Shown here: piece after piece, positions 5,353-12,128 of the stretch | Layout: every line of letters starts with the position of its first letter | Numbering within the stretch: the stretch's first letter is position 1 | Assembly: GCA_964604565.1 (NCBI GenBank) | Contig: CAZRZN010000112.1 | Coordinates: forward strand, 1 to 12,383 | Reading direction: 5' to 3' | Source: CAZRZN01 sp964604565 | GTDB taxonomy: Bacteria > Pseudomonadota > Alphaproteobacteria > Rhodobacterales > Rhodobacteraceae | DNA length: 12,383 nucleotides | Position numbers and translations under genes: made by a program | Notes under the pieces: model-generated | What the model was told of the DNA's origin: nothing | What the model saw: the letters and a program-made list of their open reading frames with translations, nothing else | The model's database searches: none

Positions 5353-7575
5353 TCAGGTCCCCCGCAGGACGGCCAGGAGCCTGTCCCTCGGGGTAGCCCG
5401 GAGACTGTCCTCGAAAGCGCCCGGATCGTTGCCGCGCCAGGCCTCGATCCGTTTGAAGGCGCTCAGATCCCGGCCGTCATCCTCCCAGGCATAGGTGGGA
5501 CGCCCCTGACCGCGTCCCGTCGTCAGGTAATGCACGAAGGGGTTCACACCCGGCTCCCCGGCATCGGGATTGTGCAGGAGGTAATAGTGCGGATCGAACA
5601 GGGGGTGCGGCCAGGCCCCCTGCGCATGACCGACGACCAGGTAATGCAGGATCGGATCGTGAAAGAAACGGCCCCGCCCGCTGCCCCGGCCCATGTGACG
5701 GGCGCGATACCATTCCGCGTGGAACAGTCCGGACCCGCGCAGGAGGTCGGCCTCTGCATCCATCCTTTCAGGGTCGGGCAGGATCGCGCGCTCGCCGTAG
5801 AACTGGAGGTAAAGCCGCTCCACCGCGGTGACGTCGCCGGTATTGGCGCGCGAGATCCGGAAACTCTCGCGCATGCATTGCAGCGGGTTCTGCGCGGAAA
5901 GGCCGCCGCCCGTGTAGGTGGCGATCACCCCGTGGCAATGCACGAAACGGGCGCCGCGCGCCTTCATGGTGAACATGAAGGCGTGGTCGGCGGTGATGGT
6001 ATAGCCAAGATCGTAGCCTTCGGCAGCCAGCAGTTTGCGCCGCGTCAGCGTCGCCTGATGACAGGGGATGCCCGACCACCAGCCGGGCTTGAAACGGCCG
6101 GTCCGCAACTGCGCCCAGGTCTCGTCGAAATCCGCCGCTCCGTGCAGTGCCGAGACGCCGCTGTCGTCGAGATAGATGTGATCCCCGACGATGAACTCGG
6201 GCAGGTCGTTCCAGGCGCTCAACCCCGCAAGGGCATTGCGCATGGCCATCTCGAGCGAGGTGGGCAGATGGAAATAATCTCCCGCGTTGATGAAGATGAC
6301 ATACTCGCCCGTCGCCAGCCGGGCGGCCTTGTTCATGGCATCGTAGACACCCTTGTCCGGTTCGGAGACGAAGCCGTCGAAACGGTCCCGATGACGCTCC
6401 AGGATCTCAAGCGTGCCATCGTCGGACTGCCCGTCCACCACCACGATTTCCATGTTGCGATAGGTCTGTGCGAAGATGGAGCGCAGCGTCCCCTCGATCA
6501 CCTCTGCCGAATTGTAACAGACCACCGCGACGGACACCTTCAGCGGCGGCTTGCGCGTGGAGGGGATCTGCGGGAAGGCCCCGCCGAGGCCGGCACGCAC
6601 GTAGCTTCCCAGTTCCCGGTAGGGTTCGGGATCCGCCAGCTCCGCGCGGAACAACAGGTCCGAAAGGCGGTTTTCGGCATCCCATTGCCATTCGCGGTGG
6701 CCGTCGACCACCGTGCGCAGGGCGCGCCGTGCCATCGCCCCGTGCCCCGACAGATCCAGCGGCTGCGGCGCGTCGATGTCGTAGAGCAGCCCGGTCACCC
6801 CGTGGGTGATGTATTCGTTCATCGCGGGCGTGTCGGGGGCGATCACGCATCCACCCGCCGCCATGGCCGCGAGGGAGGCCCCGCCGACCTCTTCGAACGC
6901 CCGGGACGCCACATGGATGTCGCCCGCCCCGACGAGACCGCGGCAATCGGCGGGATCCCCGGCCGCGATGGTCAGCGGGCGCGCGGCGCTTTCGGCCTCC
7001 CAGTCGATGGGGGGCTGTGACGCGGGGTCGTCCGGCAGGTGCAGGTGAAAGGGCAGGTCCGGCATGTCGGCGAACAATGTCTTGACCGTCTCCCAGGACG
7101 GCCGGTCGCCCTGCGGAGAGAACACGGCACGGGGCGAGGTCGGATCCTTCGGGGGCCCGTCGCGCCGGGACTGCGCGGCCGCCTCGGGAAAATAACGGAA
7201 AAAGAACGTGTTCACGCCCAGACGGGCCAGCCGCTGGTGCTGTTTCGAAGTAAAGCAGATCACCCGGATGTCGTCGCGATGGGCAAAGGGGGCCCAGTCC
7301 TCCGGGTCCGGCATGAGGGCAGGATCCTGCGCCGGCAGAAAGACGAGACGCGCCGCGAGACGCCGGTCGGCCAGCGTCCGGGCCAGCCGGTTTTTCCCGC
7401 AGACGCAGATCAGGTCATAGGCCCCGGCCACCAGCGCATCGATGTCGAAGGCCGCCGGATCGGGCGGCATGTCCGGGGCATGAAAGTCGGTGGCGCCGGC
7501 CTTCAGCAGGTCGGCCACGACGGCGGCCGGGCCGGTCTTGAGGCGCCCTTCGGGCCCGATATGGCAAATCTTCAT
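5353..7575 (-). CDS. Bifunctional glycosyltransferase: GT4-like domain plus GT2 domain with HYLxxG repeats
   Basis: 740 residues. Residues 1-345 resemble a GT-B (GT4) enzyme: F-E-E-V-G-G-A-S-L-A-A-M-A-A-G-G (227-242), then N-E-Y-I-T-H-G-V-T-G-L-L (253-264). Residues 346-575 are a GT2 (GT-A) domain: V-S-V-A-V-V-C-Y-N-S (347-356), V-V-V-D-G-Q-S-D-D-G-T (378-388), E-P-D-K-G-V-Y-D-A-M-N-K (405-416) and F-I-N-A-G-D-Y-F (428-435) as the metal-binding motif. This pattern is close to the WcaE/WcaA type. The C-terminus has two copies of an H-Y-L-x-x-G element (644-649, 682-687) with P-H-P-L-F-D-P-H-Y-Y-L between them, an appendage common in polysaccharide glycosyltransferases. In the GT-B domain the second Glu of the E-x7-E donor motif is Ala (237), so that half may be inactive or altered. 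GGGGAGA 6 bases before the ATG supports the start. It follows the beta-sandwich gene by 16 bases. Sugar specificity is unknown. Confidence 0.85.
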   Translation of the reverse strand: MKICHIGPEGRLKTGPAAVVADLLKAGATDFHAPDMPPDPAAFDIDALVAGAYDLICVCGKNRLARTLADRRLAARLVFLPAQDPALMPDPEDWAPFAHRDDIRVICFTSKQHQRLARLGVNTFFFRYFPEAAAQSRRDGPPKDPTSPRAVFSPQGDRPSWETVKTLFADMPDLPFHLHLPDDPASQPPIDWEAESAARPLTIAAGDPADCRGLVGAGDIHVASRAFEEVGGASLAAMAAGGCVIAPDTPAMNEYITHGVTGLLYDIDAPQPLDLSGHGAMARRALRTVVDGHREWQWDAENRLSDLLFRAELADPEPYRELGSYVRAGLGGAFPQIPSTRKPPLKVSVAVVCYNSAEVIEGTLRSIFAQTYRNMEIVVVDGQSDDGTLEILERHRDRFDGFVSEPDKGVYDAMNKAARLATGEYVIFINAGDYFHLPTSLEMAMRNALAGLSAWNDLPEFIVGDHIYLDDSGVSALHGAADFDETWAQLRTGRFKPGWWSGIPCHQATLTRRKLLAAEGYDLGYTITADHAFMFTMKARGARFVHCHGVIATYTGGGLSAQNPLQCMRESFRISRANTGDVTAVERLYLQFYGERAILPDPERMDAEADLLRGSGLFHAEWYRARHMGRGSGRGRFFHDPILHYLVVGHAQGAWPHPLFDPHYYLLHNPDAGEPGVNPFVHYLTTGRGQGRPTYAWEDDGRDLSAFKRIEAWRGNDPGAFEDSLRATPRDRLLAVLRGT

Positions 7576-7581
7576 GGTGGG

Positions 7582-7588
7582 TCTCCCC
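7582..7588 (-). promoter_or_regulatory. Ribosome-binding site for the bifunctional glycosyltransferase
   Basis: GGGGAGA on the minus strand, 6 bases before the ATG at 7575, inside the 16-base gap between the two minus-strand genes. Confidence 0.6.
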
Positions 7589-7591
7589 GCC

Positions 7592-8167
7592 TCAGCCGCC
7601 TTGCCCGGGCAACTGGTTGAGCAAGGAGAAAATCACCGCCTCGTAACGCGCCTCGCGCGCCCGGGCGTCGTGCAGGCGCATCAACGCATCCGTCATGTCG
7701 GTGGGGTCAGACGGGTCCGGGCGGATTGCCATGCGGCGGCTGGTCAGGAACAACGTCAGCGGCGCATGGCCCAGATCGGAGACCCAGAAGCACTGTTCCT
7801 TGACCAGGTCGATATCGAGCAACAACTCGCAAGGCGCCTCTGCGGGCACATCGACCGTCATGGAACGGGCATAGTGCTGCCCCTGCTCCGCGGAAAACGG
7901 TCCGCTGTCGGCCCGGTAATCGCGGATGAGCGCGCCACGCTGCGGCGCCTCCATCGTCCCCTCGTTGACGAAAAGCCGCCCGCCGATCATCACCGGGTAT
8001 TCCCCCTCCCCATACAGCGCAAGCGGCGCCCCCTTGCCGATGGCCAGGGTGACGGGGATGCACGTGGTTCCCTGGGCGTCAAAGCAGCAGAAAGGATAGT
8101 CGACGCGGAAGGAATAGGTCAGATTCCGGGCGTCGAACGCCGTCTGGTCGGGGGCTGTCTGGGTCAT
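7592..8167 (-). CDS. Small stand-alone beta-sandwich protein (polysaccharide-glycosyltransferase accessory-domain type)
   Basis: 191 residues from the ATG at 8167. The body (about 20-150) has the alternating pattern of an immunoglobulin-like beta sandwich: I-P-V-T-L-A-I-G-K-G-A-P (37-48), Y-P-V-M-I-G-G-R-L-F (57-66), a segment with R-D-Y (82-84), V-D-V-P-A-E-A-P (105-112), then L-L-L-D-I-D-L-V-K-E-Q-C-F-W (115-128) and D-L-G-H-A-P-L-T-L-F-L (131-141). The pattern D-x-x-x-E-x-x-x-W followed by G-x-x-P-L is typical of Wzt C-terminal-like carbohydrate-recognition modules that are normally fused to ABC transporters, glycosyltransferases or methyltransferases. Here it stands alone, upstream of the double glycosyltransferase and presumably co-transcribed with it. 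The frame stays open upstream to 8620, but that extension is Arg/Pro-rich and unlike protein. The ribosome-binding site is weak (AAGGA about 14 bases upstream). A carbohydrate-binding accessory role is inferred. Confidence 0.7.
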   Translation of the reverse strand: MTQTAPDQTAFDARNLTYSFRVDYPFCCFDAQGTTCIPVTLAIGKGAPLALYGEGEYPVMIGGRLFVNEGTMEAPQRGALIRDYRADSGPFSAEQGQHYARSMTVDVPAEAPCELLLDIDLVKEQCFWVSDLGHAPLTLFLTSRRMAIRPDPSDPTDMTDALMRLHDARAREARYEAVIFSLLNQLPGQGG

Positions 8168-8362
8168 CGGGATGTGGCTGGGTCCTTGCGATTGCGGCCT
8201 CGAACGCCTTCGGGCGGCGCATCTGGCGCACGGTGGCCGGGGACGTGCCCCCAACCCGGCGCGCAGTGGTATATGGCATGGGGGATGCTGGAAATAAAGG
8301 TTCAAAAGCACGCGCAGGCACCTCTGACCGGCCCTGCGGGCCTCGGGTCTTCTGGCGGCGGC

Positions 8363-8375
8363 CTGCGGTCCGCAG
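8363..8375. promoter_or_regulatory. Palindrome CTGCGG-T-CCGCAG
   Basis: A perfect 6+1+6 inverted repeat in the divergent intergenic region. It shares its GG-T-CC centre with the palindrome at 8464. It could be an operator half-site pair, but GC-rich DNA makes such palindromes fairly common. Confidence 0.3.
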
Positions 8376-8463
8376 CGGGCCGGGCGGCGGGACAGCGTCT
8401 GCGGCTCGATCTGCACGCGGGGCCGTCCCGCAGGCCCCCGCCGCCCCCGGTCTGGCCGTGGAA

Positions 8464-8480
8464 CGGCAGGGTCCCTGCCG
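8464..8480. promoter_or_regulatory. Palindrome CGGCAGGG-T-CCCTGCCG (operator candidate)
   Basis: A perfect 8+1+8 inverted repeat, 111 bases before the gmd ATG. Its compact odd-length symmetry without a T-run fits a dimeric regulator's binding site better than a terminator. No regulator gene is in the window. Confidence 0.4.
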
Positions 8481-8528
8481 GGATGCGACAGTTGCGGCCG
8501 GACGCAAGGGCGAAGCGGCGCAGAAGCA

Positions 8529-8557
8529 TTGCCTTTCGCACCTCTGCAAAGTAGGGC
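8529..8557 (+). promoter_or_regulatory. Weak sigma70-type promoter candidate for gmd
   Basis: TTGCCT (8529-8534), a 17-base spacer, then TAGGGC (8552-8557). The -35 is fair and the -10 is poor. A start near 8564 would give a leader of about 28 bases. Confidence 0.22.
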
Positions 8558-8591
8558 AGTGTCGAATTCACCACCACGGGCTTTGTTGACA

Positions 8592-9605
8592 ATGAAAAAA
8601 GCCTTCATCACAGGCATCACCGGACAAGATGGCGGCTATCTGGCCAAGCTTCTGCTGGAAAAGGGATACGAGGTCCATGGCGGCGTGCGCCGCATCTCGC
8701 AACCCGAAACCACCCGGCTCGATCTGCTGGGCATCACCGGGGACCTGCATCTGCATGACTTCGACCTGGGCGAGTCCAACAAGATCTTTCGCACGATCCA
8801 GACCGTTCAGGCGGATGAATTCTACAATCTGGCCGCGCAAAGCTTTGTCGGCGCGTCCTGGGAGCTGCCGGTCTATACCGCCGAGGTCGACGGGGTCTCG
8901 GTCGTGCGCATTCTGGACGCGCTGCGCACGCTGACGCCGGAGGCGCGGTTCTATCAGGCCTCCACCTCGGAGATGTTCGGCCTTGTGCAGGAGATTCCGC
9001 AGCGCGAGACCACGCGGTTCTATCCCCGCTCGCCCTACGGAGTGTCCAAGGTCTTTGGCCATTACATGACCGTGAACTACCGCGAAAGCTTTGGCATGCA
9101 CGCCAGTTCGGGGATCCTGTTCAACCACGAAAGCCCGCTGCGCGGCAAGGAGTTCGTGACCCGCAAGATCACGCTGGGTCTGGCGGCGCTGGCGCGGGGC
9201 GGCACCACCCCGGTGGAACTGGGCAACATGGACGCCAAGCGCGACTGGGGCTTTGCCGGCGATTATGTCGAGGGCATGTGGAAGATGCTGCAGCATGATG
9301 TGCCGGACGATTACGTGCTGGCCACCGGCGTGTCCTCGACGATCCGGGAGTTCTTTGGCCACGCGGCCCGGGCGCTGGACATGGACCTGGCCTGGGACGG
9401 AACCGGCGAGACAGAGACCGCCACGGACCGCAAAACCGGCAAGCGGGTGATGCAGGTCAACCCCGCCTTCTACCGCCCGGCCGAAGTGGATCTGCTGATC
9501 GGCGACCCGACGAAGGCGCGCGAAAAACTGGGCTGGGAGGCACGCATGACGGTAGAGCAACTCGCAACCCTGATGGCCAGATCGGATTACGATGCGCTTG
9601 CCTGA
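8592..9605 (+). CDS. gmd: GDP-mannose 4,6-dehydratase
   Basis: Converts GDP-D-mannose to GDP-4-keto-6-deoxy-D-mannose in the cytoplasm, using bound NADP(+). This is the entry step to GDP-L-fucose, GDP-D-rhamnose, GDP-perosamine and related donors. The 337-residue protein is a short-chain dehydrogenase of the extended (NDP-sugar) type. It has the cofactor loop G-I-T-G-Q-D-G (8-14), the strand ending N-L-A-A-Q-S-F-V (79-86), S-T-S-E-M-F-G (124-130) with catalytic-position Thr125 and Glu127, and the Y-G-V-S-K pair Tyr149/Lys153. N-H-E-S-P-L-R-G (178-185) and R-D-W-G-F-A-G-D-Y (217-225) are hallmark Gmd segments. The length is slightly below the common 340-375. The ATG is fixed by the conserved N-terminus M-K-K-A-F-I-T-G although no good ribosome-binding site precedes it. 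It overlaps the next gene by 14 bases. No partner reductase (fcl or rmd) is in the window. Confidence 0.95.
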   Translation: MKKAFITGITGQDGGYLAKLLLEKGYEVHGGVRRISQPETTRLDLLGITGDLHLHDFDLGESNKIFRTIQTVQADEFYNLAAQSFVGASWELPVYTAEVDGVSVVRILDALRTLTPEARFYQASTSEMFGLVQEIPQRETTRFYPRSPYGVSKVFGHYMTVNYRESFGMHASSGILFNHESPLRGKEFVTRKITLGLAALARGGTTPVELGNMDAKRDWGFAGDYVEGMWKMLQHDVPDDYVLATGVSSTIREFFGHAARALDMDLAWDGTGETETATDRKTGKRVMQVNPAFYRPAEVDLLIGDPTKAREKLGWEARMTVEQLATLMARSDYDALA

Positions 9606-12096
9606 TCCCCTGCGGCAGCGGCTGCGCGGCTCCGTCATCAAGATGCGCGGCTTTCATGGCCATGTGGACGGTGTCTTCGATGGTGCGCTCATGGGCTGGG
9701 TCTATGTGCCCGGGGCCACGCGCGGGGTGCGGGTCGGCCTGTATGTCAACGGTGCGATGCTCGTGGCGGCACCCGCCAATGTGCTGCGCGCGGATGTGGC
9801 CGCGATGGGGCTGGGCGACGGCCACGCGGGCTTCGTCCTGCCGATCCAGCCCGAGACCCGGCGCCTGATCGAGATCAACGGCGGAATGGCAGAGGTGCGC
9901 GTGATCGGACCGCGCACCCACCGTGTCGGTCAATGGCAGTTCGACGCGGACCGGACACGGGACGGACGGGCCCTGCCCTCCGGGCTGAGCCCGCTGCAAA
10001 AGCGGCTTTACGGCGATCTGCAACTGCTCGATACCCTGCTCGACCAGCCCCCTCCGCCCGTGCGGGCGCCGCGGGCCAGCCCGCCGGTGCAGGCGCGGCT
10101 GTTCGACCGGCGCGATTACCTCGATCCCGGGGCGGAACTGCCCGAACAGATGTTCGGCTATGCCGAATACATCCGCTACCGCGACCGGCTGGACGAACGG
10201 TTCGACCCGGCGCACCGGCCCGAGGATGTCGCGCATTTCTTCAAGCGGTATCTCGGCGTCTATGGCGCGATGCGGGGGGGCCTGCGCATCCCGCTGTCGA
10301 AGGCGGCCATAGATTACCTGAACGAACCGGTGGTGATTGGCGGGCAGAAACCCAGCCTGACCCGGGCCGCATGGGCCTTCATGATGGATGTGCCCCAGAT
10401 CCTGCACAGCATGGATTTTGCCAATCATGAATGGGTGATCTGGACGGTCTACTGGTGGTCGATCAACCAGGCACAGGCGATCCACTGCGAGGATTGCCTT
10501 GTGCCGCAAGAGTTCGTCGACCTGCTGCGCACAGTGCCCGAGGACTGGCAGGACACGCCCTATGGACCCAGCGAATTCATGCTGCGCGTGCATGCCGAGA
10601 CGCCCGAACTGGCCGAACTGCCGCTGACCTCGGACACGGCGCGGGGCGATCTGACCTGCGCGCTGATGCTCATGGCGCTGTCACGGCCCGATTTCCTGCG
10701 CTACATTCCCGCCGCGAACATCGAGCGGGCACTGTCCGAGCGCAACGGAACCACCCCGCTGGCGGAGTTCTGCAAGGACATGGGCCAGCCGCAGCCCGGG
10801 TTGCGCCGGCAGGCCTATGCGGATGCCCTGCGCCTGCAAAGCTTCGACCTCGACACCATGCGCTTTCTGACCTTCACCGCCGAGGGGCACCGGGTGGAAT
10901 ATGCCCAGCTGCCCCCCCTGCCCGACACACCGCCGATCGACATCCAGGTGATCGGCCCCTTTCAGAAGGCCTCGGGCCTCGGGCAGGCGACCCGGCTGTC
11001 CGCCGCCATGCTGGAACAGACCGGATTCGAGGTCAATGTCGTGGATTTCGGCCTCGACAACCCCGCCCCGGAGGGATTTTCCCGCGCCACCGCCGTGTCG
11101 GATTACCGGCCCGCGAAGGTGAACCTGTTTCACCTCAACAGCGAGGCGATCCCGCTGGCCGCGGCCTATCAGCCCGATGTCTTTTCGGGCGCCTACAACA
11201 TCGGCTATTTCTTCTGGGAACTCGACAGCCCCGGCGCCTGTCACTACATGGGCATGGACATGCTGGACGAAATCTGGGTCTCCACGGACTTCGGCGTCTC
11301 GGTCTTTCAGCCGCATACCGGCAAGCCGGTGACCAATGTCGGCATGAGCTATGAAACCCTGCCCGACATCAAGCGCCGCACCGCGCGCGCCTACCTTGAA
11401 AAGATCGCGAAGGTCAAACCGGACGATTTCGTCTTCATGGTCACCTTCGACAGCTTTTCCTTTGTCCAGCGCAAGAACCCGCTGGGGGTGCTGGAGGCGT
11501 TCCAGACCGCCTTCGAGGGCGTCGGAAACGTCCGGCTGGTCATCAAGACGCAGAACCGCACCCGGGTTGCCGATCCCCGGCAGATCGAGATCTGGGAGGC
11601 GGTCGACGAGCTGCTGGAAGGCGACAATCGCATCGTGCTGATCAACGAGACCCTGCAATACGAGGATCTCCTGCGCCTCAAGAAGGGATCGGACGCCTAT
11701 ATCTCGCTGCACCGCTCCGAGGGCTGGGGCTTCGGCATGATCGAGGCGATGAACCTTGGCGTGCCGGTGATCTGCACCGCCTATTCCGGCAACATGGATT
11801 TCTGCACGCCAGACACCTGCTGGCTGGTCGATTACAAGCTGACCGAGCTGGGTCCGCAGGACTACATCTTCGTGCGTCCGGGCCAGAAATGGGCCGAACC
11901 GGACACGGCGGATGCCGCCCGCCAGATGCGCGCGCTTTATGACGATCCCGCGGCGCGCGCCGCCCGCGCGCAGGCGGCGCTGGACAAGGTGCGGACCGAT
12001 TTCTCGGAACAGGCGATCGGGCGGCGTTACGGCGCGCGCATGCGCGAAATCTTCGCCACGTTGAAGCGCGGCAGGGACAAGATGTCCACCGGCTGA
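9592..12096 (+). CDS. Large GT4-family glycosyltransferase with N-terminal accessory domain and unknown middle domain
   Basis: 834 residues in three parts. Residues about 20-115 form a small beta-rich accessory domain, with G-H-V-D-G (23-27), M-G-W-V-Y, V-G-L-Y-V-N-G and L-R-A-D-V-A-A-M-G-L-G-D-G-H-A-G-F, of a kind often attached to polysaccharide glycosyltransferases. Residues about 120-445 are a mostly helical, Trp/Tyr-containing region that I do not recognise. Residues about 449-830 are a GT-B transferase: a Gly-rich N-lobe loop (K-A-S-G-L-G-Q-A), Y-F-F-W-E-L in the middle, and S-E-G-W-G-F-G-M-I-E-A-M-N-L-G-V-P-V-I-C-T. There the E-x7-E pair is Glu710/Glu718, both present, so this transferase looks intact. 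The start codon lies inside the gmd end (14-base overlap), indicating coupled translation and possibly a link to the gmd-derived donor. There is no membrane helix or signal peptide. Sugar specificity is unknown. Confidence 0.85.
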   Translation: MRLPDPLRQRLRGSVIKMRGFHGHVDGVFDGALMGWVYVPGATRGVRVGLYVNGAMLVAAPANVLRADVAAMGLGDGHAGFVLPIQPETRRLIEINGGMAEVRVIGPRTHRVGQWQFDADRTRDGRALPSGLSPLQKRLYGDLQLLDTLLDQPPPPVRAPRASPPVQARLFDRRDYLDPGAELPEQMFGYAEYIRYRDRLDERFDPAHRPEDVAHFFKRYLGVYGAMRGGLRIPLSKAAIDYLNEPVVIGGQKPSLTRAAWAFMMDVPQILHSMDFANHEWVIWTVYWWSINQAQAIHCEDCLVPQEFVDLLRTVPEDWQDTPYGPSEFMLRVHAETPELAELPLTSDTARGDLTCALMLMALSRPDFLRYIPAANIERALSERNGTTPLAEFCKDMGQPQPGLRRQAYADALRLQSFDLDTMRFLTFTAEGHRVEYAQLPPLPDTPPIDIQVIGPFQKASGLGQATRLSAAMLEQTGFEVNVVDFGLDNPAPEGFSRATAVSDYRPAKVNLFHLNSEAIPLAAAYQPDVFSGAYNIGYFFWELDSPGACHYMGMDMLDEIWVSTDFGVSVFQPHTGKPVTNVGMSYETLPDIKRRTARAYLEKIAKVKPDDFVFMVTFDSFSFVQRKNPLGVLEAFQTAFEGVGNVRLVIKTQNRTRVADPRQIEIWEAVDELLEGDNRIVLINETLQYEDLLRLKKGSDAYISLHRSEGWGFGMIEAMNLGVPVICTAYSGNMDFCTPDTCWLVDYKLTELGPQDYIFVRPGQKWAEPDTADAARQMRALYDDPAARAARAQAALDKVRTDFSEQAIGRRYGARMREIFATLKRGRDKMSTG

Positions 12097-12115
12097 GACC
12101 GGCCCGGGCGCCACC

Positions 12116-12121
12116 AAGGAG
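12116..12121 (+). promoter_or_regulatory. Strong ribosome-binding site for the methyltransferase gene
   Basis: AAGGAG, 7 bases before the ATG at 12129, within the 32-base gap after the glycosyltransferase stop. It is the best-placed consensus site in the window. Confidence 0.7.
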
Positions 12122-12128
12122 CATAGTC

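Larger units (their letters stand above)
8168..8591. other. Divergent intergenic region, presumed promoters and operators
   Basis: 424 bases between two divergent genes, so promoters for both units should lie here. No convincing gene is present: overlapping frames give Arg/Pro/Gly-rich translations without ribosome-binding sites. Notable content is two compact palindromes (8363-8375, 8464-8480), an AT-richer patch (8270-8310) that could hold the minus-strand promoter, and a weak + strand promoter candidate (8529-8557). Confidence 0.6.

Noticed and set aside
5055..5494. Small + strand open frames in the convergent gap (81 and 127 residues) as new short genes
   Set aside because: No ribosome-binding sites, low-complexity Arg/Pro/Gly translations, and the longer one runs into the antisense of the glycosyltransferase gene.
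5257..7020. 587-residue + strand open frame opposite the double glycosyltransferase
   Set aside because: It is the mirror of GC-rich codon use on the other strand. The minus-strand frame has clear glycosyltransferase motifs and a ribosome-binding site, while this one has none.
8586..8591. Perfect TTGACA just before the gmd ATG as a -35 element
   Set aside because: It directly abuts the start codon, so any transcript from it would begin inside gmd. No -10 at the right spacing is seen.
8168..8620. N-terminal extension of the beta-sandwich gene up to 8620 (342 residues)
   Set aside because: The added 151 residues are Arg/Pro/Gly/Ala-rich without protein-like patterning, and the extension runs over the start of gmd. 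The ATG at 8167 immediately precedes the recognisable domain.
10681..12117. 478-residue minus-strand open frame opposite the GT4 enzyme
   Set aside because: The translation has no family pattern, and the opposite strand carries an intact GT-B domain. It is a shadow frame in high-GC DNA.
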